Assembly (NCBI GenBank): GCA_024138015.1
Contig: JAMXBB010000003.1
Location: 10,246,742-10,310,741, forward strand
Source of the DNA: Lumnitzera littorea
Lineage: Eukaryota > Streptophyta > Magnoliopsida > Myrtales > Combretaceae
DNA: 64,000 bases
Direction: 5' to 3'
The position numbers and the translations under genes were made by a program. Position 1 is the first letter of the stretch, and the number at the start of each line of letters is the position of its first letter. This document shows positions 1 through 12,000 of the stretch, piece after piece. The notes beneath the pieces were generated by a model. It was given only the letters and a program-made list of their open reading frames with translations. It did not search any database and was not told the origin of the DNA.

Positions 1-983
1 AACACCTTCATTGTGTAGAAACTCCATAGGTATTCCCCAAAGCTTCACCCAAACAGGTATCTTCCTAGGCCATACCCTATTAAGAGACATACCAACTTTC
101 CATCTTTCAAGAATAAGCAGTTGAGAACCTACATACCATGCTTGTTGCAGCATACGACTAAGAGAATCTTTATCTTTGAATTTAAAGAAATAGTAGCCAC
201 AACCGTTGGTAAGGGCTTCTAAGAGCTTTGACTTCTCTTAAGCTACTTTAGCAAAGTTTTAGACAAGTGGGAAAGCGCCAGGTTTTTGCCAAGAAAATAA
301 CCTACTAGAGTAAATTTCCAAATATTCTCCTTGACTGTAGACACCATGGGAGGAGGTTTAACCACTAACTTGTTGCTGTCTCCACCGGGAGGGTGGTAAG
401 AGAGGGTGAGGTTGATAGAAGAGGTGGGTTGAATATTTGGGGGAGGTGAAACAATTTCTGCAAAAGAACGACCAAATTTGTTAGGAGGTAAGCGATTTTG
501 GTCAACTTTTTCCCTTGCCAAAAAAACCCTATTTTTAGCTAGCTCAGCACCATTTGAAATTTTATGAGAAGACGATTGGGATTCACTAGAAGAGGAAGAC
601 AAGGGAGCCTCCTTTTGGCCGTCAATAGGAGAGCCAACACTAGGAAGATAAAGAATAGTAAGAGCTTGACGGGACGTATCACATGTAGCCTTTTCAGACA
701 AGGCCTAACACTTTAAGTTTTCTATACTTGAGGCGATAGCTTTTGTAGAAGTAGGACTAGCTTTTTTCTCTAACAATACCATAGGCTTAAAAACTACTTT
801 CTTTCTCATAGGCCTGGCCGAAGAGGAACTACTTGAAGAAGCAAACCCTTGACCATCCTTGATCGTTGTTTTCTTGATTGGCTGAGAGGAGGAAGGTTGC
901 ACTTTTCCCGCAACTCCCGAGCCAATACTAAGATCGAGGGACATCTTGTTTCTTCTAGAAAACACCTGCATGGTGAAACACAC
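1..983 (-). pseudogene. LINE ORF1 (DUF4283-type gag-like protein), decayed, continues past left edge
   Basis: Reading right to left, an ATG at 983 opens a Ser/Pro/Lys-rich N-terminus followed by a segment typical of plant LINE ORF1: 'NIWKFTLVGYFLGKN', then, after stops and a frameshift, pieces resembling 'FFKFKDKDSLSRM' and 'WKVGMSLNRVWPRKIPVWVK'. That order (WxxxLVGYFxGK, then LERW, then IPVWV) is the DUF4283 RNA-binding domain of non-LTR elements. There is one in-frame TAG at about 702-704, another stop at about 240, and a shift near 190-210, so the frame is dead. ORF2 would lie left of the window. Seen: the motifs and stops. Known: plant L1-type ORF1 proteins bind element RNA. Inferred: 5' end of a LINE inserted in antisense to TOP3B. 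Confidence 0.75.
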
Positions 984-1356
984 AACACAGGCAAAGAAAT
1001 GAATGGGAAACTAAAAATTAAAAAGAGGAAGGAGGAGGAGATAAAACCTAAAAGAGAATTGCAGGAGCTAAAGATAAAAGAAACGACGCAAGCAAACTAA
1101 GATTGAAGAAAAGACATTGACCCAGGCGCGGGGGGCAGGGGGATTGGGGGATTGTAGGGTAGAGGGGAAGTTGTAGGAGGGGCAAGGTTTTGAGAAGGGA
1201 AGCAAGGTAGGTAGGGAAGGTAACTAAAAGACACAAAGGAGAAGGAAAGGGAAAGGAAGGACAAAGAGGAAGAGAAGGAGAGAGAGAGCAAGGAGGGAGA
1301 CAAAAAGGAAGAAGAGGTTAGGAGGGCTCTAGAGAGAAGGGAGAGGCTTTTCTCTC
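984..1356 (-). other. Purine/pyrimidine-biased 5' leader of the LINE
   Basis: Upstream of the LINE ORF1 start the + strand is a run of A/G-rich sequence (AAAGGAAGG, GAGAGAGAGC and similar), so the LINE sense strand is C/T-rich. Leu/Ser/Pro-rich frames here are low-complexity artefacts of that bias. The stretch fits a LINE 5' untranslated region. The 5' boundary near 1356 is inferred from where the bias stops. Confidence 0.5.
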
Positions 1357-1612
1357 GAGTTTTTAAAATTTGTTCACAAGCTTGGTCTATTTTATTTGAG
1401 CAATACATGTGGGGCTCTGATTAGGAACGAGTAACAACTTGAGCTCAATCTATGGTCTTAAAAAAGTTGACCACATAAGTATCTTCATGGGATAGGCCTG
1501 ATTGTCTCCATCCCAATGCCTATCCAGATCTTATTGAGTTTTTAAAATTTGTATGCAAACTTGGCCTATTATAATTGAGTAATACGCTAATAGGATATGT
1601 AGGGCTCTCATT
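1357..1612 (+). repeat. Diverged direct repeat, two copies about 180 bp apart
   Basis: Copy one (1357-1422) and copy two (1536-1612) both start with gagtttttaaaatttgt, continue through a shared cttgg-ctatt-ttgag-aatac series, and end with gggctct. The second copy has a short insertion. The 113 bp between them are not repeated. The first copy starts exactly where the LINE leader ends. Confidence 0.6.
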
Positions 1613-1852
1613 GTTGTGTGTGACGTCAATTGAAAATCTGCATTGGTGATAATGTTTACATAATTGCTGTGATATCAGTCGAAAATTTTGTAATTGTGTG
1701 AACAGTGTCGTAACTATTAGCTCTTTGTGAATTTGTGAGTTTATGCTAGTTGGAGGCTTCATTAATCAAATGTACAACTCTAAGGTGCAACAGTGATAAT
1801 CTTATAAAAGTTTTTAAAGGGTTAATGGAAGAATGACTTGAGAAAACAAGGA

Positions 1853-2028
1853 TGTTAATTTTTTCTCTGTAGAGAACAGTAAAATAAGTGTATATTGATA
1901 TTTTTTTGTAAATAAATTGAGTGATATATATATAAAATGTGTTTTTACCAATCCTTATCTTATACTACATTAATTATACTGTCTAATAAATACAATATTA
2001 TTTAAATGCTTATCCCTATTCTATAACA
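1853..2028 (-). mobile_element. Short 3' LTR of the Copia element
   Basis: The 176-bp segment is bounded by TGTTA on the left and TAACA on the right, the usual TG...CA ends in either orientation. It sits just past the Copia reading frame, whose RNase H end and stop lie a few bases higher; the purine run GTAGAAAAAG directly precedes it on the minus strand and fits a polypurine tract. The interior is AT-rich with a TATATATATA stretch. A matching 5' LTR is not visible to the right of 8600, so this copy cannot be checked against a partner. Confidence 0.6.
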
Positions 2029-2039
2029 CTTTTTCTACA

Positions 2040-2185
2040 AGCTGGAGCATAGATATTGATCATGCCCAGTTTGTTATAAATTTAATCAACCCAAGTTCCA
2101 TTTAGAGCCTTTTGTTGCACCTTCTTTCGAATAAAATGGCAATCAATTTTAATGTGTTTAGCTCATTAATGGATGATATAACTTT
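2040..2185 (-). pseudogene. Copia RNase H C-terminal end, separated from the rest of pol
   Basis: Minus-strand translation gives 'KHIEIDCHFIREKVQQK' (consensus: T-KHIEvDCHFIREKv) followed by 'NKLGMINIYAPAC', the very end of Copia-type polyproteins. The remainder of this polyprotein lies at 6201-8600, so the two parts are separated by the Gypsy element at about 2190-6200. Comparison with family layout suggests that about 70 codons of RNase H are missing at the junction, so the event was not a clean insertion or was followed by loss. Confidence 0.8.
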
Positions 2186-2214
2186 AGTATATGTACTAAT
2201 GCATGGTGATGTGG

Positions 2215-5200
2215 CTGAGCCTCCAGTAGCCATAGCTCTACAAAAACTAGATTCGACTTAGTTTAGTCCTACTGTTGTTGAATCTTCCTTTGAGTTAAAT
2301 ATGTTATCCTTTTGTGGATTGAATGGACCGCATACTATGAAGTTCCAAGCATCTTTAAACTCTATTCCTGTTGTTGTGCTTGTTGATAGTGGGGTTAGTC
2401 ACAATTTTATTTCTCGTGATTTTGTTGATCGCATGAATTTTTCTCTTGTTATTATGACACCAGTTTTGGTTGCTTTAGGGGATGGGCAGATTATTACTTC
2501 TTAGGGTAAATGTTGTGATTTACAGTTGCAAGTTGGTAAGGTTTCATTTGTTCTCTCTTGTTACGTATTAGAACTTGGTGGTGTTGATGTGATTCTTGGT
2601 ACTCAATGGTTGCATACTTTAGGAGAAGTTAAAGTGGATTGGGGAGTTATGACGATGAAAATCCTTATTGAAGGGGGTGAATTTGTTTTGTAAGAGGATC
2701 CTACTTTATTTAAATCTCCTATTTTAATGAAGTCCTTAACAAAGTTGAATGACAGTGTATCAAAGTATGATATGGCCTCCAAAAAGGTTGGAAGATATTT
2801 CAGATGGTTGTTCAGACAGTGGTTTGGGGTGTTTCTACTGGGGGTTAGCCAGGTATCTTCCTCCTCATGCATTGACCTCTAATTATGGTTGCTTATGTTA
2901 TGCTGCAGCAAATTGAGTTGGTTGAGCAGTAGCATAACCAAGTGTCATTGTTGGATCCACAAATTGAGCAGTTGTTAGAGGAATTTTCGGATATTTTTGT
3001 TGATAAGATTGTGTTACCTCCTTCACGTCCAATGGATCATTGCATTAATGTCTGCCCTTATCATTATGCTTAGGTCCAAAATAACGTAGATCGAAAAATT
3101 AGTTACGGAAATGCTCAATGCAGGGATCATAAGGCTTAGTACTAGCCCATTTTCGAGTCTAGTGATCCTGGTCGAAAAAAAGGATGGCTCATAAAGATTT
3201 TGTATTGATTATCGAGCCTTGAATGGAGCTATTGTAGTGAACAAGTATCTAATTCCTATCATTGAGGAGTTGGTAGATGAACTCTATGGAGCTACGATGT
3301 TTACTAAGATTGATCTAAAAGCAGGTTATCATCAAATTCGAGTGGCACTTGAGGATATTCATAAGATTGTTTTTAAGACTTATTAAGGACATTATGAGCT
3401 CCTTGTTATGCCTTTTGGCCTCATGAATGCGCCCGCCACTTTTCAGGTGGTGATGAATGACTTGTTTCGACCTTATCTTCGTACATTTGTACTTGTATTT
3501 TTTGATGATATATTGATCTATAGTACTTATATGACTACTCATATTTCACACTTAAAAGAGTTTTTTTTTGAGCTATTGTGAAGTGCACTTTTCGGCCAAC
3601 AAAAAGAAATGCTCCTTTGGTCAGCGTTTTTGAATATTTGGGACATGTTATTTCGCTGAACGGTGTAGGGATGGACCCTAATAAAGTAAAGGTAGTGTTG
3701 GAATGGCCTACCCCTATTTCAGTAAAGGATTTGCATGGTTTCTTGGGTCTAACGAGTTACTATTGTAAGTTTGTCAAGGATTACGGGAAAATAGCTCATC
3801 TACTAACTCAATTATTAAAGAAACATGGTTTTGTGTGGACTATCGAAGCTGAGGAGGCCTTCTGGTAACTTAAAGGAGCTCTTGTTCAAGCCCCTGTCCT
3901 TGCTATGCCTAATTTTGATCATCCATTTGTTGTAGAATGCGATGCTTCAAGTTGTGGATTAGGGGTAGTACTTCAGCAAGGTGGTTATCCAATTGCTTAT
4001 TATAGTAAGGCTCTTTCGGATGAAACTTTGAATAAGTTAACCTATGAGAAAGAGCTCATGGCTTTAGTGTTGTCAATCAATTATTGGCGCCTATACCTTC
4101 TTAGGCGGAAGTTCATTGTGAAATTTGACCATAAACCTTTGAAATATTTGTTGCGACAACAGATAACCACTCCTACACAACAAAATTGGTTATATAAGTT
4201 ATTGAGATTTGATTTTGAGGTTGAGTATTGTAGTGGACTCAACAATAGAGTGGCTGATGCATTGTCTCGGCAATTTGATGAAGTTAATGTTGCTGATATT
4301 GACTTCGGTGCTTTATCCAATGTTAGTTTGTTGTCTTCTACTCCTGATCTTATGTGTAATGCTGAGTTTTGGGGTATTTTTGGGCTACTATGGATTGATT
4401 TAGCCGAAATTTAAGAGGTAGTGTTGTTTGATCCTATCTTATCCACTAAGGTTGATTTGTTGCAACAAGGATAGTTGGCTGGTGGGGATTTAGGCTGGTC
4501 GATGATACTCTCTTCTATCATGATAGGTTGGTGTTACCAAAGAATTCTTCTTGGGTAACCTTATTTCTACACGAGTTTCATAGTTCTCCCGTTAGAGGAC
4601 ATGTTGGATTCTTGAAGACATACTGAAGGTTTGCTGCTAACTTGTATTGGGTAGGCCTTAACGAGATGTGGAGCATTTTGTGGCCAATTGTACCGTCTGT
4701 CGGCGGAATAAGTTCCTAACGCTCTCACCTGCTAGTCTCTTAAATCCATTGCTTACACCTAAGGCAATTTGGGAAGACATTTCTATGGATTTTGTGGTAG
4801 GTCTTTTGAAATCTAGGGGTTTTGACACAATTTTGGTGGTTGTTGATTGGCTTTCCAAATATGGACATTTTGTGTTGTTGAAACATCTTTATATTGCTAA
4901 GATTGTGGCTGATGTTTTTGTGAAAGAGGTAGTACACTGACATGGTATTCCTTGTACCATAGTGAGCAATAGGGATCTTATTTTTGTTACCACTTTTTGG
5001 TGCCACTTGTTTAAAGCCCTAGGTACATGGTTGCATTTCAATACTTCAGACCACTAGTAAAAAGATGGCCAAACCGAAGTACTCAATAGGAGCTTGAAAT
5101 GCTATTTGAGATGTTTTTGCAGTGAACAACCTAGAAGATGGTCATTTTGGTTTCCTTGGGCTGAGTTTTCTTACAATACTTCTTATCACTCATTGGCCAA

Positions 5201-5870
5201 GTTTACCTTTTTGAATTAGTATATGGCTGGCTGCCTCCCTCCATTCCTTCTTTTGTAAGTGGTGAGATTGTGAGCCTTACTGTTTTAACAGCTCTAAGAG
5301 ATAGGAATGATGTGTTGCAATAGCTGTAAGCTAATCTTACAAAAGCTCAACTTAGTAATTGTGTGCAAGCTAACAAGCATAGGAGGCATGTGGAGTTTAA
5401 TGTGGGAGATTGGGTATTTTTGGGGATTTGACCTGCTTTATAGCAACGATTGAACACAGAAAAATGTACTAAATTGTCTCTAAGATATTTTGGGCCATAT
5501 CAAATATTAGAGAGGGTGGGGAATGTTGCTTACAAACTTTAGTTACCTTCGGGTTGTAGAGCACATTTGGTTTTTCATGTCTCCTTGTTGAAGAAATCTT
5601 CTAGTGCATTTTCGACTTTGGACAAATTGCTTCTTGATTTTCACATGGTGGAAGATGATTATGACAATCGCCAACATTTGCAACCTGTCAACATTTTGGG
5701 ACGGCATTTCTTGATCTAAGATGGTAAAGAAGTTCCACAAGTGTTTAATGCATTGGGAGGGATAAGCCTCCACTGATGCAACTTAGGTTGATAAGGCGAC
5801 TTTTGAACTTCAATTTTCTAACTTCGTCCTTAAGGACAAGGATAATTTTATGGAAGGTGGCATTGATAAG
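2215..5870 (+). pseudogene. Ty3/Gypsy (chromovirus-like) pol, decayed, 5' part missing
   Basis: Domains appear in Gypsy order across several frames: aspartic protease 'VVLVDSGVSHNFI' (about 2375; usual DSGASHNFI with A changed to V), reverse transcriptase with catalytic 'FFDDILIYS' near 3500, RNase H 'VVECDASSCGLGVVLQQGG' near 3930 with 'LTYEKELMALV', integrase zinc region 'HEFHSSPVRGHVGF' near 4570 and core 'ISMDFVVGLL' near 4785 with 'SNRDLIF' near 4965. A C-terminal stretch 'PVNILGRHFLI' then DGKEVPQVF near 5690 resembles a chromodomain-type tail. Many stops and shifts interrupt it (for example TAG at 2502-2504 and TAA at 3384). No gag or 5' LTR is seen, so it is 5' truncated. Polyprotein function is known for the family; this copy is inactive. 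Confidence 0.85.
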
Positions 5871-5894
5871 ATTCCAAGAGTATCTCATCCTATT

Positions 5895-6200
5895 TGTTAT
5901 GTATATAAGCGGAGGAGTGAGGATACATAATAAGGATAGAGTGGGTTAGTTACATATGTACATATTTTAGTTACTTTTGTTAGTTAGAGGGTAGATTTAG
6001 CATATAAACAGGAGGCGGTTAGAAAGGAGAGGGGAGCATCATTTTTTGGACTAACATTTGAGAAGCTAAGCATTGGCTCGTGGATTGGTTTCCCTTTGAA
6101 GCTCTAAGCTCAGGTAATATTTGGTTTTCTTCTAGATTGGATAATAGAATTGGAAGTTCATAGATTAGCATTTGAAGAACCCGGACCTATCAATACAACA
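5895..6200 (+). mobile_element. 3' LTR of the nested Gypsy element
   Basis: A 306-bp candidate starting TGTTATGTATATAAG (with a TATA-like tatataag) and ending CAATACAACA directly follows the Gypsy polyprotein end. Its right edge coincides with the point where minus-strand Copia RNase H sequence resumes at 6201. There is no second copy on the left side of the element to confirm the exact ends. Confidence 0.55.
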
Positions 6201-8600
6201 ACTTGTTTCTTGCTCTTCCATGAAATTGAATTTCATCTAAAGAAAACACAATAGCTAGTGGTTAATTTTCGATTAGTCTTAGATTTAGTCTAATCTGCAT
6301 TTGAAAAACATTTTTTACGAAAGTGACCATGATTCTTATACAATATACCTCGTTCAAGAGCACTCTTCAAATAATATAAGATATGTTCTAATGTAGCTTA
6401 GTGATGAATGGTTAGAGAAGACATAAATTAACTTACAACACTAATAGAATATGCAATATTAGGATGAGTTATTGTGAGATAGTTCAACTTTCCCACCAAC
6501 CTCATATCTCTCTTAGGATTATCAAATAAATCTCCATCCTTTGTGAGTTGTATGTTAAGTGACAATAGAGTACTATGTAGTTTTGCTCCTAGCTTCCCTG
6601 TCTCTTTTAGCAAATCAAGTACATACTTCCTTTGAGATAAGACAATACCTTTCTTACTTATCACTTTAACTTTCAACAAATACTTAAAATGCTCGAAATC
6701 CTTTGTGTGGAATTGGCTTTGGAGAAAGGTTTTTAAATAGAATATTCTCATATGATTACTTTCAGTAATGATGATTCATGTACATACATAACAAAAAGGA
6801 TAATAATAGATGAAGAAAGTTTATATAACACTGAATGATCATACTTATTCTTAGTCTTACTAAGCCTTTCAATCACCTGATTAAACTTGCTAAACTAAGC
6901 ATGAGGACTTTGCTTCACATCATATAATGATTCCAAAGTTGACAAACTTTCTCATTCCTCCTTGAGTAGCAAACTTAGTCGGTTGCTTTATATAGACTTT
7001 CTCTTATAAATCACCATGTAGGAATGCATTCTTTATATTTATCTGATGCAATGACCAATCTTTAGTAGTTGTCATGTAATGGCCAATCTTTAGTAGTTGC
7101 CATTAATAAGAACAGACGAACAGATGCCAATTTGACAACAGGTGAGAGAGTATCAGAATAATCCACATCATAAGTTTGAGCATAGCCCTTAGCAATTAAA
7201 CGGGCTTTAAGTCGAGCTATAGATCTATCGAGATTAACTTTAACAACAAATACTCATTTACGTCTGATAGCCTTTTTTTTTTTTTGTGGGTAAACTTACC
7301 AATTCCTAAGTACCATTAGTATTTAAAGCATTCATTTCCTAATTGTTGTACGCTAGCCAAAATGAGATAAGTTCTCATGAAGAGTTTTGAGAATGGATAT
7401 TGTATCAAGGGAGGTAACAAAAGAATATGAAGAAGCAGATGATTGATCATATGACACAAATGATGAAATAGGATAAGTACATTATCGTTTACCTTTACAA
7501 AGTGCAATCGGTAAGCTAAGATCATTATCAGGTGGATCCAATGTCAAAGAAGAATCTTATGCAGGATGATTTTGACTTTTGGTGTATATATGGCAAATTG
7601 GTGGAGGAGGTGGTAATGGTACGGGAGGTGATGGTATTGGGGGTGATGGCGCTGTTGTAGATACAACATTGGGTGACTAATAAGTCATTATTCTCTCTGT
7701 TATCATTAGGGGATTCAGAAGAAGTAGAAAAGAAATGATATTACTCCATAAAGATGACATTAGTAGATATAAGGTATTTGTTATGACCAGGATAATAGCA
7801 TAGATATCCTTTCTATAGATGAGTATATACCTAGAAAACATATTTTATATATTCTTTGGTTTTGGCATTGTCACTTTTCAAAATTTGCATTGGAGCATTG
7901 AACTGAGTTTGAATTTTAGTACAAAAGGTAGTAAAGTAAGAAAACAACTTGGAAAAATTTTTCATCATATAAAGCCGGGTCATTCTAAAAACATTTATTA
8001 ACAAACATAACAAAATAACGAAATCCAGTTTTAGACATAATTGGACAAGGACCTCAAACATCAAAATGCACTAACTTAAAAGGAGCACTTGTTCTTTTAT
8101 AGACACGAGGAGCATAGGATTGACGATGGTGTTTTGCAAATTAACATGATTCATATTCTAAAGACAACACACTCTAGAACTGACGATACAATTTTTTTAA
8201 GGCAGAGAGAGAAGGATGTCCTAATTGATAATGAGCTTTAAAAGGAGTTAAAGTACATGAGCTAAAAAAGGACTTCGGCACACTTAAATGAGTATCCAAT
8301 ACGTAAGGCCCTCCTAAAACATGTTTTTTACCAATAATCTTCTTCGTTATGAGATCTTGAAACAGACAATAATGAAGAAAGAATAATACAGAGTAATTTA
8401 ATCTTGCTAATGGATATTAGATTAAAAGAAAAATCAGATAAACTCAGGACTGATGATAAGAAAGTGATGGAGTAAAATGAATATGGCTAGATCCTGGAAC
8501 AGATGATGTGGAACTATTTGGTAAAGTTACGGGGGAAGAACAGGCATCTAGTTTATAAGCTAGTGTAAGATCATTATTTTTTGTAATTTTTTCTATTCGA
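6201..8600 (-). pseudogene. Ty1/Copia pol (GAG-pre-integrase, integrase, RT, start of RNase H), decayed
   Basis: Read from high to low coordinates the minus strand shows the Copia order: 'HYCLFQDLITKKIIGKKH' near 8350 (GAG-pre-integrase), a 'WGPC' equivalent near 8040 leading to 'SKLFSYFTTFCTKIQTQF' (integrase), 'LKGYLCYYPGHNKYLIST' near 7790, the linker 'LSLPIALCKGKR' near 7500, RT pieces 'VNLDGSIARLKARLIAKGY' near 7200 and 'INIKNAFLHGDL' near 7030, the intact stretch 6428-6751 with 'SKKGIVLSQRKYVLDLLKE', and RNase H 'TTSYCVFF' near 6240. Frames are broken repeatedly. No gag is recognisable beyond about 8600. The last part of RNase H sits at 2040-2185. Confidence 0.9.
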
Positions 8601-9038
8601 TTTTTGATGCTTTCCGAACTCTAAAACGATTTTGAACTCACCCAAATACTTTACGTTTCTCATATCAGTGCCTTACAGTGCTCAGTGGAAATCTAGTTGC
8701 CATCCCTAACACCAAACTATCAACATAGCTGCTGCCATAATGCAATTTCTGCTTTTCTCCAGTGTGGGACAGAATTAAGATGGCTGCATCAATCATTGAA
8801 AACTCAAATCAGATCTTAAATTCAGTCTAGTTTTATTGATAGAGATCAAGGGGCTATGCAAATAACTAGTTAATGATGTGTTTGGTGGGAGAAGTGGGTT
8901 GGACATCCTGCTTTTTTGGACTGGCTGCCATTTACTTCATAGTTTGATAGTTTATTTGCACCGAGTGTGGAACCCCTGTGCTTACAAAATAAAAAAGAAT
9001 AGAACCTTTGTTCATGCTTATTGGTTGCTTTGTTGCAG
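8601..9038. other. Intron sequence upstream of the first visible TOP3B exon
   Basis: No TOP3B exon or transposon domain is recognised here. The stretch ends with a T-rich tract and TTGTTGCAG, the 3' splice site of exon A. Because the N-terminal TOPRIM part of TOP3B is absent from the window, this is the tail of an intron that starts left of position 1 or inside sequence displaced by the transposons. Confidence 0.5.
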
Positions 9039-12000
9039 CTATGGACCGTGCCAAACTCCGACACTTGGGTTTTGTGTACAGCGTCACTTGCAAATTACTA
9101 TGTTTAAACCAGAGACATATTGGACTTTACACCCTTATTTATTACAGAATGGTTATGAACTTAAGTTGGAATGGGAACGCCAGAAGCTCTTTGACCAGGA
9201 GGTAAGAAACGTACCTTCTTTGGATGTAACTCTGCCTTCAGTCAGAGTATGCTGAAACTGGCTGAAGATGATCTTTCCATGCTTCACACCTTCACAATCA
9301 TGAATGATGCAGGTCGTGGTAATGTTCCAGAAGTTGGTTGTCGGGGATGGAATTTTAGAAGTAACAGAAATATCAGAAAAGCAGGAGACCAAGGGCCGTC
9401 CTTTGGGTCTGAATACAGTGAATCTTCTGAAGGTAATGGGGAAACTGCCTGAGTGGATCTTACTTATTTTGATTCTCTATGTTTGGACTCATCCAATGCT
9501 ACTATCCTTTTGTTTGGTTTTTCCTTTGGGTACTTCACTGTATCATATCTGATAGAAGGTTAAAAATGATATATATCCTTGACTGCATCAACTACATTGG
9601 CACGTCTTGGTTTTACAATCTTGAACTGTAATTAAATCTCATTTATTATAAGGTTAAGCCTTAAGATAAGTTGTTTGCAGTCTATTCAAAATGATATGTA
9701 TATTTTTCACTAGTAAATCTATAATAATTACTTTTCTAGGACTGATAATTTGTGCTTTACTATTTTCTTTTGACTTAATGTTGATTATTCTCTGCTACTA
9801 ATTACCCCTATAAAAATGTCTTCTGCTTCTTACTCAAAGTGGAACCAACATTGCCTAAAATGACAATGTTAAATTGTATGTTTGCAGTTCTATTTCTAAA
9901 AGTACCAGCAAGTTCTTTGTTGATATAGTATTAAGATGATCCTCTAATATAATGGTTACTTTCTTCACTTACAAGGACCTGAAAAGTTCTGTTTTTTATG
10001 CTTTAATATCCTGCTTATGGTTTCTTTTGAAATTTCATGACATTTGCGAATATTTGTTAGGTTGCTTCGAGTGCACTGGGTTTGGGGCCTCAAATGGCTA
10101 TGCAACTTGCTGAGCGCCTGTATACTCAAGGTTTCATAAGGTTTTGCTGTCATCTTCTCAGTTGGTTTTCTTATCACTTTTTGATAGGGAGATATTTAAA
10201 TTGGGTTAAGGTTCACGTAATTGAGGGACATGGAAGAACATTTTGAATAGAAACCAGAAAGCAACTAAAAAGGGGAAAGAGCTCATAATGAGTCTCTTCT
10301 TACAATGCCTGGGTAACAGCAAAAAATGGTAACCACATTTTGAGGGTTGGATAGAGCTTTAGTAATTGATGTGTGGGCGGCTACCTTTCCTCATACTGAA
10401 ACCGTTTTCTATTAATCATAGTCCTTTAGTAATAAATGTTCATTTAGAGGATTACAAAAAGAAATTACCTTCTCATTTCTTTACTTTTTGGTGCAAGCAT
10501 CCAAAGATCTGGGAAATAGTGGCAGATACCTGGAATAAGCATGTGGAAGGCATGGCCACGTTTAGAGTCTATTCATAGTTGAAAATGTTAAAATTGGCAT
10601 TGAACAAGCTAAATAGAATTGAGCTCTCAAATTTAGGTGAAAACTGAAGAAGCAAAAGATCTCCATCTTATTTAGGAAGATAGAAGATTTAAGTGAAATA
10701 AAAGGCTAGGGTGAAATGGGTATCACTTGGTAATAGAAACTCATACTGCTTTTTTCATACATTGAAGCATTGTGAAAATAGGGACTCTATTCCTTCTTTA
10801 CTGAAGGATGATGTTTCTGTGATTTCTATCTGGAAGGAGTTAAAAGATGTAATGATTAATTTCTTTGAGCAAACTGATGGAGATGAAGGCAAATTTGAAT
10901 TGCTTGGAAATTTTGAATTCTATTGTTTGACAATGTTTACTGATAATGGGGAGGAATCATACGAACAAATGTTCATGTGGTTCCTCCTCACTGTCACAAA
11001 GGTAGCAATGATTTGTATTGATGATGCCCCAGGAAACCTGCTTATCCAGTGTAAAGATGCCCTCGAGCAGTAAGCCATATAAAGAAAGCATGTTTAGGTG
11101 TAGAGGATTTGTTCCAAACCGTTCGTCCTCTTGTGAGATCATACACCATCTTGATGGTCATCTTCATAGTGGCCTCGCCTTTCCAATTAAATAGTCGGCA
11201 TCAGGCTTCAAGTTGCCAAGGGAAGAACTAATAGTCTCCCAGATTGTCCCCATCCCAAACATTAATGAAAGAACATAGGTGAGTTTTCTTTTGGCCATCT
11301 AACCTCTAAAGATGCCCTCTCTCCAAGCCAATTAATTAAAGGCCCCCTTGGGTGCCAGGGGTCATACCATAGAGAAATTGCTTTGCCATCACCAACCTCC
11401 CATCTTAAGGGTTGGAGAGCAATTTCTCTTGATTGAAGAATCTTCCTCCATATCTATGAGGCAGCATTAGAAATTTTGATATGTAAAAAATTTTAATGTA
11501 AAAAATTTTAACCTCTTAGGATTTCAGATTTGACCTAGCTAGGCCAAATGGATTGACCAAATTCCATGCAAAGTTGCCATATGTATTTCAATTTTGCTAC
11601 TTTATTCTGTACCAAATCAAGAAATTTCGAGACCTCCCTTCACTTTGGCTATGCATACATCAACCCATGGCACCTTGGCCTTTGCCTTTTCCACATCATT
11701 ACCATTCCAGAGAACATACTTAAACTTAGATCCAATCAAGGAAAGGACACTTTTTGGGAGGATTAAAAAAAGTAGACTATTATACCTGTACAGAGAACAA
11801 AATACTCTTAATCATCTGCAAACTACCTGCATGAGATAGGTATTTGCAAGTCCACAAACTTATCCTTGCTGCTACTTTATCTACTAGCACTTTGAACATG
11901 GATTTGGATAATTTGGTTCAAGAGAGAGGGAACCTTAGGTAGTGTATTGGCAAAGCGCCTATGCTGAACCCCAATAACTGGCAAATATTTTCACGTGTAT

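Noticed and set aside
1097..1408. Ser/Leu-rich ORF resembling a membrane protein
   Set aside because: Low-complexity translation of the C/T-rich LINE leader.
8878..9255. Open frame that extends TOP3B exon A upstream with an ATG
   Set aside because: The part before 9039 shows no TOP3B similarity and is separated by a clear acceptor site (TTGTTGCAG); the ATG is not the gene start.
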